Below are positions 46,024 to 55,149 of a stretch of DNA of 63,379 nt, one piece after another. Source of the stretch: Calothrix sp. CSU_2_0 (lineage in GTDB: Bacteria; Cyanobacteriota; Cyanobacteriia; Cyanobacteriales; Nostocaceae); NCBI GenBank assembly GCA_012034595.1, contig JAAUPE010000018.1, positions 1 through 63,379 on the forward strand. Reading direction: 5' to 3'. The position numbers and the translations under genes were made by a program. Under the pieces are notes generated by a model, which did no database searches, was not told the origin of the DNA, and saw only the letters and a program-made list of their open reading frames with translations. How positions within the stretch are numbered: the first letter of the stretch is position 1; every line of letters begins with the position of its first letter.

Positions 46024-47622
46024 ATGACTAAACTAGATAATTACCAACAGAATGGTAGAAATAGTCACAAAAATCATGAAATCGGTACTAAGTTATTAAA
46101 ATCAAAGAGATTAATAACTGAAACCAAAACTCCTGAATCTCCCGTCACAAAACTTGCGGATAACACCCATCAACCCAGCTTTGAGCAATCTGTAGTTCTA
46201 CGTCAATCGCCAGTTTGGTCTCGTGCGATTATGGGGACTTTAGTTGGTTTAGCATGTTTTGGAATCGCTTGGGCATCTATAGCCAAAATTGAGCAAGCGA
46301 TTCCAGCAGTTGGTCAATTGAAACCCCAAGGAAGCGTTAAAGAAATTCAAGCATCGGTGGGTGGGGTTGTTAAACAAGTTTATGTGAAAGATGGACAGAA
46401 GGTAAAATCTGGAGATTTATTGCTAATTTTTGATTCGACTGCTACGAGCGCGGAATTAAAATCCCTGCTGAAAATTCAGGCTGGTTTGATGCAGGAAAAC
46501 CAAATTTATCGTCGATTAATACAGGATAATTTATCTGTTGCTGCATCTAATAGAAATCTGGGAATTTCTTTATCTCAAGAAGCTAATTCGATTCTAAAAA
46601 CCCGGACAGCATTGCTTGCAGAGAATCAATTATTGCGGAGAGAATTGACAGATTCAAATAATATTTCTGGATTAGGAAGTGATGAACAAACACGTTTACA
46701 AACTGCTCGAATAGAATTAGATAGTCGCGCTAGTGTATCGCGCTTGGAGATAGAAAAAATCAGGAGATTATTGGCACAAAATGCCATAAAAATCATTGAT
46801 ACACAATCGACTTTAGTTCTGGAAACAGAAATTCTCGGTAAATTACAAACCTTATCAAGAGAAGGTGCGATCGCACAGCTACAATATCTGCAACAACAAA
46901 ATAAGGTTAAAAACTTAACTGCACAAGTAGCTCAATTATTAGAAGAACAAAAACGCCTGCAATTTGATATTCAACAAGGGCAGCAAGAGGTTAAAAATAC
47001 AGTAGCTGTTTCTCAGAAAAATATTTTGGAAAAAATTACGACTAATAAAAATAAAATCGCGGAAATAGAAAGCCAATTTACCAAAATTTTGCTAGATAAT
47101 GAAAAGCAACTAGCGGAAATAAATAGTAAAATTTCCCAAGTACAATTAAACGCCAAATACCAAGAACTGCACGCACCAATCGCGGGAACCATCTTTGACC
47201 TAAAAGCTGGCGATCGTGGTTTTGTGACTAGAGCCAGCGAAAAACTTCTCTCGATTGTACCTGACGAGCAATTTATCGCCGAAGCCTATATAACCAATAA
47301 AGATATTGGCTTTGTTCGGGAAGGAATGAAAGTAGATGTGAGAATCGATTCTTTCCCCTTTAGCGAATTTGGAGGCATTAAAGGAGAAATTGCTTCAATT
47401 GGTTCGGATGCGCTACCACCAGATGAAAACTATCGATATTATCGTTTTCCCACAAAAATTAAATTGAATCAACAATCACTCGATGTTAAAGGTCGAAAAA
47501 TATCTTTGCAATCAGGAATGTCTATTACTGCAAATATTAAGATACGCGAAGAAAGAAGCGCTATCAGTTTATTTACAGAATTATTTACCAAGCAAATCGA
47601 AAGCTTGAATGAAGTCCGCTAG
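46024..47622 (+). CDS. HlyD-family membrane fusion protein of type I secretion
   Basis: A 532-residue adaptor bridging the ABC exporter and the outer-membrane channel. A basic cytoplasmic N-terminus (about 1-60) is followed by one membrane helix (IMGTLVGLACFGIAWASI), a half lipoyl motif (QASVGGVVKQVYVKDGQKVKSGDLL), a long coiled coil (about 150-370) and the second half lipoyl/beta-barrel region (LHAPIAGTIFDLKAGDRGFV, FIAEAYITNKDIGFVREG). Length is somewhat above typical HlyD because of the N-terminal extension. It lies downstream of the exporter on the same strand, 424 bases away. Confidence 0.92.
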   Translation: MTKLDNYQQNGRNSHKNHEIGTKLLKSKRLITETKTPESPVTKLADNTHQPSFEQSVVLRQSPVWSRAIMGTLVGLACFGIAWASIAKIEQAIPAVGQLKPQGSVKEIQASVGGVVKQVYVKDGQKVKSGDLLLIFDSTATSAELKSLLKIQAGLMQENQIYRRLIQDNLSVAASNRNLGISLSQEANSILKTRTALLAENQLLRRELTDSNNISGLGSDEQTRLQTARIELDSRASVSRLEIEKIRRLLAQNAIKIIDTQSTLVLETEILGKLQTLSREGAIAQLQYLQQQNKVKNLTAQVAQLLEEQKRLQFDIQQGQQEVKNTVAVSQKNILEKITTNKNKIAEIESQFTKILLDNEKQLAEINSKISQVQLNAKYQELHAPIAGTIFDLKAGDRGFVTRASEKLLSIVPDEQFIAEAYITNKDIGFVREGMKVDVRIDSFPFSEFGGIKGEIASIGSDALPPDENYRYYRFPTKIKLNQQSLDVKGRKISLQSGMSITANIKIREERSAISLFTELFTKQIESLNEVR

Positions 47623-47629
47623 TAGTTAA

Positions 47630-47787
47630 GGTGTCAACTTAAGCTAAATCCCTTTTACCATCTCGTTTCCATGCTCTGCGTGGAAATACTTGCTTGGAGA
47701 CTCTAGCTTCCAGTCGTTATTAGGAAGCTGGAACCTCCTAAATATGCACTCCCACGCAGAGCAAGACTTTTACCTTAAGTTGACACC
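47630..47787. mobile_element. 158-bp element with three nested inverted repeats
   Basis: Outer ends GGTGTCAACTTAAG (47630-47643) and CTTAAGTTGACACC (47774-47787) are perfect over 14 bp. Nested inside are TGCTCTGCGTGG/CCACGCAGAGCA (47672-47683 and 47752-47763, perfect 12 bp) and AGCTTCC/GGAAGCT (47705-47711 and 47723-47729). It lies between the convergent HlyD and adaptor genes, 8 bases after the hlyD stop. This looks like a MITE or composite; transcribed, it would form a long branched hairpin. Confidence 0.7.
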
Positions 47788-47809
47788 GATGGGTAATACC
47801 CCACTCCTA

Positions 47810-49150
47810 CTATTCTGGCAAAATGCGATCGCCTTCCCTCAAGTTAATTAAACCGGAAGTAATAATTTGCTCTCCTGGTTTCAATCCTTCGAGAACTTGA
47901 TAGTTGTCACCTTTGAGATGACCGAGTTTGACAGGTTGATGTTTAGCAACTAATTGAGATGACAAACCCGACGTTTGTGTTTCCGCAACATACACAAACG
48001 TTTCTCTACCGACACGGGAAATAGCTGTTGCTGGCACTGATACCCCTGGACGCTGTTTCCAAATTAACCTGGCACGGAGGAATTGGTCTGCTTTTAGCTG
48101 GTTTTTGGAATTATCGTACAGCGCTTTGACTAGTACGGATTGGGTATTATTTACAAGTTTGGGAGAGACGGAAAACACGCGGCTAGTACCCACAGTACGC
48201 CCTTGAATATCCATAATTTCCACCAACATTCCATTTTGAAGCTTAGGTGCTTGTTCGATGGGTACAAAGACATGCACCTCCAACGGGTTATTTTGAGTGA
48301 TGGTAAATAACTGCGTTGATGTACCGACAACATCGCCAACTTTAACGGGAATTTCGCCAACAGTACCAGTGAAAGGGGCAACAATACGATAATTTTGCGG
48401 CTTGATTGATGGTTGTTGGATGTTGAGTTGGGGCTGTTGAACGGCTTTTTCCGCTTTTACTATAGCTGCTTTTTGTGCCTGAATTTTGGATTCAGTCGTG
48501 TTTAAATTTGTTTTTGCTGTAGCGAGACGGATAGCATACTGGTCTTTCGTTTGTCGGGGAATAGCCCCTTGAGATGCCAGGGTATTGTAGCGGTCAAATT
48601 CCTGTTGGCTTGATTTCAACTCAGCTTGTTGGCTAATGCGATCGCTCTCTAATGCTCTGAGGGTAGAACGGTCAATTTCCAGTTGGGATTGTGCTGCTAA
48701 AGTTGCGGGATTGACAGCAGGGTTGAGGTTCGGAATTAATGCTTGTGGTTGACGAAAATCAATCTGTGCTAGCGATGAACCTTGTTTAACTGTGTCTCCC
48801 GACTTCGCCAGAATTTGGGTAATTTGCCCTTGAATAGGCGATCGCATTATCTCAGAACGGCGGGATTCGAGGCTAGCGACAAATTCTGATGTTTCTTGAA
48901 CAATACCCGGTTTGAGGATTAATAGCTTGACAGGAACTCCGGAAACTTGTTGTTTTGTAGCGGTTGTAGCGGTATTTGTTGGGGTTGTTGGGGTTCCGGG
49001 AACAAAAAAACGCCAAGCAGCAAATCCTGCTCCTGCTGCACCAAGCATAACTAACAAAGACCAAATCCACCGACGTTTGGTTTGTGGAGGATCTAATACT
49101 GTTGGGGAGGAGTTTTCGTCAAAATCGGTTTGCGGTTCGGAAGGTGTCAT
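47810..49150 (-). CDS. RND-type efflux periplasmic adaptor subunit (orphan)
   Basis: A 446-residue MFP with a cytoplasmic N-terminus, one membrane helix (WSLLVMLGAAGAGFAAWRFF), a lipoyl half-motif (IMRSPIQGQITQILAKSGDTVKQGSSL), a coiled coil, the second half (YRIVAPFTGTVGEIPVKVGDVV) and a C-terminal barrel (VLEGLKPGEQIITSG). Such proteins usually precede an AcrB-like pump gene. Here the next gene downstream is on the opposite strand, so the adaptor is an orphan and must partner with a pump elsewhere. A HIP1 site lies near its start. Confidence 0.9.
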   Translation of the reverse strand: MTPSEPQTDFDENSSPTVLDPPQTKRRWIWSLLVMLGAAGAGFAAWRFFVPGTPTTPTNTATTATKQQVSGVPVKLLILKPGIVQETSEFVASLESRRSEIMRSPIQGQITQILAKSGDTVKQGSSLAQIDFRQPQALIPNLNPAVNPATLAAQSQLEIDRSTLRALESDRISQQAELKSSQQEFDRYNTLASQGAIPRQTKDQYAIRLATAKTNLNTTESKIQAQKAAIVKAEKAVQQPQLNIQQPSIKPQNYRIVAPFTGTVGEIPVKVGDVVGTSTQLFTITQNNPLEVHVFVPIEQAPKLQNGMLVEIMDIQGRTVGTSRVFSVSPKLVNNTQSVLVKALYDNSKNQLKADQFLRARLIWKQRPGVSVPATAISRVGRETFVYVAETQTSGLSSQLVAKHQPVKLGHLKGDNYQVLEGLKPGEQIITSGLINLREGDRILPE

Positions 49151-49640
49151 GACTTACGGGAACTTGATAGGTGGATTAAGAAGCGAATGGAATTTGCCAG
49201 GTAAAGCTAATGCTAAAAATGAAGAGAATATGGGGTGGCATCCAGAAATACTATTTTCATCTGTTTTGGCTTATCTATTAAAAAGTTGCTGATAAATTTA
49301 AGCTTACAGATGAACTTCGCTTCTTGTCCTATTAGTTTTTGCGGAAAATTTTGAAGAGGATGGTGCTAATTTTTGTTGTCTTTATCTGCGTGTAGCTAAT
49401 AGTTTGTTGCAGATTGCTTGAGTTTTTTGAATGCGTTGGTAAAAAAGATGACTCTTCCCAAGAAATTAGGTAAATTACTTGGAAATGAGTTAAAAATATC
49501 GCGATACCGTATTCGTCGCATTTGGTAGTCCAATTACCGATGCGATCGCAGCACAAAAATAAATTCCTTGCAGATATGATTTTGAACGGGAAAGTTTCGC
49601 TCAGTTATAGCTTCAAAGATTTTGCTAACGCCAAAACTTT
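49151..49640. other. Intergenic region, no supported gene
   Basis: 490 bases between the adaptor gene and rfbC. Short ORFs in both strands lack ribosome binding sites and composition of real genes. No strong hairpin was seen. Confidence 0.55.
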
Positions 49641-50186
49641 TCATCTATACACCTCTGCATCTCGCAGCAACTTACCAGCACTATCTTTCCCTGACAAAAT
49701 TGGTTCCTCGTTCAAAGACCAAGGAATCGCTAAATCGGGGTCATTCCAAAGAATACAGCGCTCATATTCTGGAGCGTAATAGCTGGTGGTTTTGTACAAA
49801 AACTCGGCATATTCAGACAACACCACAAAACCATGAGCAAAACCTGGTGGAATCCAAAACTGTTGCTTGTTTTCTGCACTAAGATGGACACCAACCCATT
49901 GTCCAAAAGTTTTGGAGCTTTTTCTCAAATCTACAGCCACATCAAATACTGAACCAACCACTGCCCGTACCAGCTTTCCTTGAGGTTGCTGAATTTGGTA
50001 GTGCAAACCCCGCAATACATTTTTTGCCGAACGGGAATGATTGTCTTGGACGAAATGTGCTGAGATACCAGCCTTTTCTAATAAAACTTGCTCGTTATAG
50101 CTTTCATAAAAGAAACCGCGACTATCCCCAAAAACTTGCGGCTCAATTATTAATACATCGGGAATTTCTGTTTGGATTACTTTCAT
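49641..50186 (-). CDS. rfbC: dTDP-4-dehydrorhamnose 3,5-epimerase
   Basis: It epimerises dTDP-4-keto-6-deoxyglucose toward dTDP-rhamnose in the cytoplasm. The 181-residue cupin has the RmlC motifs: [37 protein letters not shown] (catalytic His), [14 protein letters not shown] and [21 protein letters not shown]. It overlaps the end of rfbA by 4 bases (ATGA) and is last in an rfbB-rfbA-rfbC run on the - strand. rfbD is not in the window. Confidence 0.95.
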   Translation of the reverse strand: MKVIQTEIPDVLIIEPQVFGDSRGFFYESYNEQVLLEKAGISAHFVQDNHSRSAKNVLRGLHYQIQQPQGKLVRAVVGSVFDVAVDLRKSSKTFGQWVGVHLSAENKQQFWIPPGFAHGFVVLSEYAEFLYKTTSYYAPEYERCILWNDPDLAIPWSLNEEPILSGKDSAGKLLRDAEVYR

Positions 50187-51142
50187 TGCAACACCTTTTT
50201 TATCTGCAATAAATCCTGCTCTAATTTAACTTTGGCAATGCTTACATCTTTTTGTTGTTTAACTTCGGAATGTTCTTCATTTTCTAATATTTCTAACAGA
50301 TAACGACCGTAGCTATTCTTCGCCATAAATTCAGCTAACTGACGTAACTGTATTGAATTAATATATCCTAAATTATAGGCAATTTCTTCTATACAAGCAA
50401 TCTTTAATCCCTGTCGTTCTTCTAAAGTCTGAATAAAATTAGCCGCTTGATGTAGCGATTCATGAGTACCAGTATCTAACCAAGCATATCCTCTACCTAA
50501 AACTTCTACTTGCAGTTGTCCCCGTTGCAAATAAGCCAGATTTACATCGGTAATTTCCAATTCTCCGCGAGCGGAAGGTTTTAAATTAGCAGCAATTTCC
50601 ACAACCTGAGAATCATAAAAGTAGACTCCTGGTACGGCATATTTTGACTTGGGATACAACGGTTTTTCTTCAATACTAATTGCTTTTCCAAAAGCATCAA
50701 ATTCAATTACACCATATTGTCTTGGGTCTTTTACTTGATAGCCAAATACTAATCCACCTTCTTTTAAAGTGGCAGTTCGAGCTAGTACGTCTACCAAACC
50801 ATGACCATAAAAAATATTGTCACCCAAAATCAAACAAACTGATTCATTGCCAATAAAATCGTTCCCCAGAATAAAAGCCTGTGCTAATCCCTCTGGTTTT
50901 GGCTGTTCAATATAGCTAAACTGTAAACCCCATTGACTACCATCCTTGAATAACCTTTGAAATAATGGTAGATCGGTAGGTGTAGAAATAATTAAAATCT
51001 CTCGTATTCCTGCCAGCATTAATATAGACAAGGGATAGTAAATCATCGGCTTGTCATAAACAGGCATCAGTTGTTTACTAACAACATGAGTTAAAGGATA
51101 AAGACGTGTTCCAGAACCACCAGCAAGAATAATACCTTTCAT
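50183..51142 (-). CDS. rfbA: Glucose-1-phosphate thymidylyltransferase
   Basis: It makes dTDP-glucose from dTTP and glucose-1-phosphate. The protein begins [19 protein letters not shown] (nucleotide-binding loop) and has [28 protein letters not shown] and [20 protein letters not shown], all hallmarks of RmlA. The 319 residues include a charged helical tail of about 30 residues beyond the usual end ([16 protein letters not shown]), an unusual extension that reads cleanly into the rfbC overlap. It follows rfbB by about 90 bases. Confidence 0.95.
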   Translation of the reverse strand: MKGIILAGGSGTRLYPLTHVVSKQLMPVYDKPMIYYPLSILMLAGIREILIISTPTDLPLFQRLFKDGSQWGLQFSYIEQPKPEGLAQAFILGNDFIGNESVCLILGDNIFYGHGLVDVLARTATLKEGGLVFGYQVKDPRQYGVIEFDAFGKAISIEEKPLYPKSKYAVPGVYFYDSQVVEIAANLKPSARGELEITDVNLAYLQRGQLQVEVLGRGYAWLDTGTHESLHQAANFIQTLEERQGLKIACIEEIAYNLGYINSIQLRQLAEFMAKNSYGRYLLEILENEEHSEVKQQKDVSIAKVKLEQDLLQIKKVLQ

Positions 51143-51229
51143 TTTTCCTCACATAGATTTGAAGAAGCGATATATCGCATCTCTACATTGTTTGCTCATG
51201 AATTAGAATTAAATTCAATTGCTAAATTA

Positions 51230-52306
51230 TTATTTATTTTCACATCTACTACCATAATTTTGTTTAATCCAATTTTGGTATGCACCGGAACGCACTGATT
51301 CAACCCAAGCAGAATTATGCAAATACCACTGAACAGTCTTTAATAAACCACTATCAAAATTTTCCTTGGGCTGCCAATCTAGCTCCCGTTTGATTTTACT
51401 ACAATCAATAGCATATCTTCGATCGTGACCAGGACGGTCTTTTACAAAAGTAATTAGAGAAGAATAAAGAAAATCAGATTTAGGAGCTAATTCATCAAGA
51501 ATCGCACAAATTTTTTCGACAACACTTAAGTTAGTTTGTTCATTTAAACCACCGATATTATAAGTTTCTCCAATTTTTCCCTGTTTCAAAACAAGATAAA
51601 TCGCTTCGCAATGGTCGGTGACGTATAACCAATCTCTAACATTTTGACCATCTCCATATATCGGTAAAGATTTACCCTCTAAAGCATTGAGAATAATTAA
51701 AGGAATCAGTTTCTCTGGAAACTGCCGTGGACCATAATTATTCGAGCAATTTGTCGTTAAAGTTGGTAGACCATAGGTATGATAATAAGCCCGGACAAAA
51801 TGGTCTGAGGCAGCTTTAGAAGCTGCATAAGGACTGTTAGGTGCATAGGGGGTATCTTCCCTAAATGCAGGTTCTGTTTGATTTAGGGAGCCGTATACTT
51901 CGTCTGTAGATACATGCAAAAAGCGAAACTGCTGCTGCTTTTGAGATGAAAGTTTTTGCCAATAGATTTTACTCGCTTCCAGCAGTTTAAATGTTCCAAC
52001 TACGTTTGTTTGCACAAAATCTTCTGGGCTGAGTATGGAGCGGTCAACATGGCTTTCGGCGGCAAAATTAATGATTGCCTCTGGCTGATATTGTTCTAGT
52101 AAATAACTGACTAGCTCTAGATTACTAATATCGCCTGACACGAAATGGTAATTTGTATCTTCTTGCAGTTCAGCCAAGGTTTCTAAGTTGCTAGCATAGG
52201 TCAATTTATCTAAATTAACTATGTTAGCCCATCCCTCATTCCTAGCCATAAGAACAAAATTAGCACCAATAAATCCGGCTCCACCTGTTACTAATATAGT
52301 TGGCAT
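51230..52306 (-). CDS. rfbB: dTDP-glucose 4,6-dehydratase
   Basis: An extended SDR enzyme converting dTDP-glucose to dTDP-4-keto-6-deoxyglucose. The Rossmann motif is GGAGFIGANF at the N-terminus, with HVDRSI, the catalytic STDEVYGSL, and YAASKAASDHFVRAY (Y-x3-K). The 358-residue length is normal. It heads the rfbBAC run. These sugars may feed the exopolysaccharide made by the 15.9-31.2 kb cluster or other surface glycans. Confidence 0.95.
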   Translation of the reverse strand: MPTILVTGGAGFIGANFVLMARNEGWANIVNLDKLTYASNLETLAELQEDTNYHFVSGDISNLELVSYLLEQYQPEAIINFAAESHVDRSILSPEDFVQTNVVGTFKLLEASKIYWQKLSSQKQQQFRFLHVSTDEVYGSLNQTEPAFREDTPYAPNSPYAASKAASDHFVRAYYHTYGLPTLTTNCSNNYGPRQFPEKLIPLIILNALEGKSLPIYGDGQNVRDWLYVTDHCEAIYLVLKQGKIGETYNIGGLNEQTNLSVVEKICAILDELAPKSDFLYSSLITFVKDRPGHDRRYAIDCSKIKRELDWQPKENFDSGLLKTVQWYLHNSAWVESVRSGAYQNWIKQNYGSRCENK

Positions 52307-52630
52307 TTTTCTTCCAAATTATAAAACACATCTATTTAAATACAAAAATATCAAAGGTTAGTAATTTAAATGAATTCATCACTAATTTTTTAGCATTGAT
52401 TTGGTTGTACTTTTTTATGTAGATAACATAAAACGAGGCACAATATTTAAAAATTTCATAAATAGAGTATCACATATGACAAAATACAGATGAAACTCTA
52501 AGTAAGCCAAAGTCATGTGATATACCGACCGCATGAAGTTCTGGTTTGGTTTTGTTGGAACTCAATATGTCTTGATGCATTAGGGTTTACTCCTGGCAAC
52601 CAAACCACGTCTTTACGAAATTCTATCATG
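52307..52630. other. Intergenic region upstream of rfbB
   Basis: 324 bases, AT-rich, with no gene or strong hairpin seen; likely the rfbB promoter plus the end of the upstream kinase transcript. Confidence 0.5.
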
Positions 52631-53653
52631 TCACTTTTGTAAATATTGTTTTAAAGCTAGTAAACATGCTCCATAAGCTGGCTCAAATCTTGGTGAAATT
52701 ATCTTTATATCTGGATACTTTTGATTAATTACTTGAATAAATTTTTCACGAATTTTCGATTTTGCTTTCCACACACTACCCGTAGTCACAATCTCAAAAT
52801 CTTCATTTATAATTGGTTGGGTAGAGGAGTTAGGGAGATGGTGATATAAAATTGCATCAATAACTGTAAAAGTAGCCTTTACTAATTCCCCAACTGCATT
52901 ATCAATAATCTCATTTGCAACCCCATCACCATCCACAGCCGCACTATCAACTAAAGTCGCAAAAGTCGCTATTTCCTTCACTCCCAGTCCACGACGATAA
53001 ACAAATTCAATTAAATCTTCAATAGTTTCAAGTTGAAGATGATTTTTAAAAATATCTACCAAGCTTGTTAATTTTCCCCTCCCATCATCAGCTTGTATCG
53101 CTGCTTTCATTCCGGCGATCGCAATTTGGTAAGCGCTACCTTCGTCACCTAAGATATACCCCCAACCACCAACACGTTTACTAATCCCCTGGTGATTTCT
53201 CCCAAATGCGATCGCACCTGTTCCAGCAGCGACTACTATGCCGATATCGTCACCAGTTCCACCTACTAATGCAATCAAAGCATCGTGGCAGATGATTATA
53301 TTATTTGATTGATTATGAGCTTGGGTTGTTATTCCTAATTCCCAAATAATAGGTAAGTTTTGACTTTTTTGTAAATCACTAACTATCTTTTTGACGATTT
53401 CGATATCTTTTGGGCGACTTACACCTGCTAATCCTAAACAAATTGCTTGTATTTCCAGACTTTCTTTTGTTTTAAGTGCTTCGATAACAGCATTACGAAT
53501 CGCTAACTCAATCGATTTAAAAGCTGCATCAATCCCAATAGTTTGATAGTTCGCTGCTCCTGATTCTCCACGTCCTAATATTTCTTTTTTTGTGTTCATG
53601 ACAACGCAAACTGTCTTGGTTCCACCACCATCAATTCCTAATACACAGTACAT
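52631..53653 (-). CDS. BadF/BcrA-type ATPase, N-acetylglucosamine kinase-like
   Basis: A 340-residue ASKHA-fold protein: phosphate 1 loop YCVLGIDGGGTKTVCVV at the start, phosphate 2 loop VVAAGTGAIAFGRNHQG with GGWGYILGDEGSAYQIA, and an adenosine region (VTTGSVWKAKSKI) near the end. The domain includes eukaryotic-type N-acetylglucosamine kinases and 2-hydroxyacyl-CoA dehydratase activators. The GWGxxLGDEGS motif and single-gene context favour a sugar kinase. It is cytoplasmic. It may recycle amino sugars from cell wall or polysaccharide; specificity is unproved. Confidence 0.82.
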   Translation of the reverse strand: MYCVLGIDGGGTKTVCVVMNTKKEILGRGESGAANYQTIGIDAAFKSIELAIRNAVIEALKTKESLEIQAICLGLAGVSRPKDIEIVKKIVSDLQKSQNLPIIWELGITTQAHNQSNNIIICHDALIALVGGTGDDIGIVVAAGTGAIAFGRNHQGISKRVGGWGYILGDEGSAYQIAIAGMKAAIQADDGRGKLTSLVDIFKNHLQLETIEDLIEFVYRRGLGVKEIATFATLVDSAAVDGDGVANEIIDNAVGELVKATFTVIDAILYHHLPNSSTQPIINEDFEIVTTGSVWKAKSKIREKFIQVINQKYPDIKIISPRFEPAYGACLLALKQYLQK

Positions 53654-54283
53654 CTTTAGTATTTAATATTTAATATTTAATATCAGGACTTAGGCATGTG
53701 CAACCAGAAACCCGGTTTCTTCGTATAAACTGGTCGTCAAAACAACGATTTTGCATAGAAACCAGTTTTCTTTGCGTAAGCCCCTTCAGAAGCTGTTTCA
53801 CATTTAATTTGCAGCACTACAAGAATTATACGTTGTTAGATTATCCAATTTAGACGTGGTTTAGTTTATTACAGAGTCAGATAAAAAGTAAATTTGTGGA
53901 AATTTTTGTGGAAATTTGCGATCGCGATTATCTCAGTACTCTTCGCTTCAAACAATAGCTGTATCTACACTATGGATTTACACATAATCCAAACTTATAA
54001 ATATGCACAATATTATTAAAATTATTAATTGTTGTTATGTAAATTTTGTCAAGGAATCATAACAATGATTTTTCAGTTAACGATTTTATAGTACTTTAAG
54101 AGGCTATTATATTAATACTCATGGCGACGTATATTTAATTAAAATGACGAACTTGGAAGCACTGTAATAGCGTTGTTTTATTTTTGCAATTATTTAAACT
54201 ATTGAGAAGCTTAATCTAAACACTCAATTAGGTTTTTGACACGGTTGACAATATTTGCAGTAAATGTGGGGTAAGAATTTTAA
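53654..54283. repeat. Gap with an inverted-repeat element (53689-53780)
   Basis: 630 bases with no gene. CTTAGGCA (53689-53696) and TGCGTAAG (53773-53780) bound a 92-base element with one mismatch in the ends. It contains AGAAACC-C-GGTTTCT (53706-53720). A related half element (GAGTTTCTGGCTTC...GTGCGTAAG) lies at 58162-58188 and a GGGTTTCTTGATA variant near 59708. The remainder, with TATTAATT-rich DNA, shows nothing else. Confidence 0.6.
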
Positions 54284-55084
54284 TCAACAGGGAATAATTA
54301 AATCGCCATTTGCAACGTTACCGTCGGAAATAATTTTTGCCACAACACCAGTTTGGGAATGTTGAAAATGTTTTGGTAAAAGCGCAAGTAAATTGATGTC
54401 CCGTTCCCCAGTTTCTGGATTAACATCAATATTTAAACAGCGATTAATGGGAGCCGTAACTTCAATGATGGCGCTACCAATTTTGATGTGTTTTCCAATC
54501 CAATCAAACTCACCCCAGGCAGAAACACCATCAATTAAGAGATTGGGACGAAAGCGACGAACATCTATTTGTTTTCCGGCAATTTCGCTTAAATTATCAA
54601 TTGTTGCTTGGCTGACGAGGGAAATATGAACTGGTTCGCGATCTGGGTAGCGGGTTTTGTTATATTCTCCAACTAGCTGTAGGGGTTTGCTTTGACGGTT
54701 TTTAGCTGCTTGACTGGGGTAACTTGCTGCCAGGTATCCAGTAAAGAAAGTGGAAATGCGATCGCGTCCTTCTAAAGTGTTTGTATTGGCGACGAGTAAT
54801 TGTATTCCTTTGCGTTTAATTGTGAGGTTTTCCGTGATGGTATCGTAATTGCAATCTAATGCTGCTAAAGCGTGCCAGTCGTTTTGCATGGCGAAGTTTT
54901 GCTTCTTCATCCACGGGATATGTTTAGTGTCACTAATTGCTGTTGTCGCATCTTGATACATTAAAGTAAAAGCGCGATCGCCTGGAATTCCATGTCCTGT
55001 TTTTAGATAAACGGATTCCTGGAGTTGTGGCGATAATCCTTTAAATGGGTAAGTAAATAATTGTTTGATACTAATTTTTGACAT
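54284..55084 (-). CDS. MOSC domain protein
   Basis: A 266-residue protein with an N-terminal MOSC-N beta-barrel (IKQLFTYPFKGLSPQ; GHGIPGDRAFTLMY) and a C-terminal MOSC domain (VSQATIDNLSEIAG; DVRRFRPNLLIDGV; the NRCLNIDVNPETGERD stretch holding the conserved Cys thought to bind the molybdenum cofactor sulphur). The family (MOCOS C-terminus, YcbX, YiiM) handles Moco sulphur or N-hydroxylated substrates. No redox partner domain is fused, unlike YcbX. Substrate unknown; cytoplasmic. Confidence 0.88.
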   Translation of the reverse strand: MSKISIKQLFTYPFKGLSPQLQESVYLKTGHGIPGDRAFTLMYQDATTAISDTKHIPWMKKQNFAMQNDWHALAALDCNYDTITENLTIKRKGIQLLVANTNTLEGRDRISTFFTGYLAASYPSQAAKNRQSKPLQLVGEYNKTRYPDREPVHISLVSQATIDNLSEIAGKQIDVRRFRPNLLIDGVSAWGEFDWIGKHIKIGSAIIEVTAPINRCLNIDVNPETGERDINLLALLPKHFQHSQTGVVAKIISDGNVANGDLIIPC

Positions 55085-55105
55085 AGTTAATTATTATATG
55101 GAGGA

Positions 55106-55126
55106 AGACGACCGATCGGGTCGTCT
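55106..55126. terminator. Hairpin between FTR1 and MOSC genes
   Basis: AGACGACC (55106-55113) and GGTCGTCT (55119-55126) form a perfect 8-bp stem with a GATCG loop, 24 bases past the FTR1 stop. A similar AGACGACCC hairpin occurs at 61203. Confidence 0.55.
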
Positions 55127-55149
55127 CTACCTAAATCCTAACTTTAAAT

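Noticed and set aside
49332-49556. 74-aa - strand ORF between the adaptor gene and rfbC
   Set aside because: Low-complexity composition, no start context, no recognisable feature.
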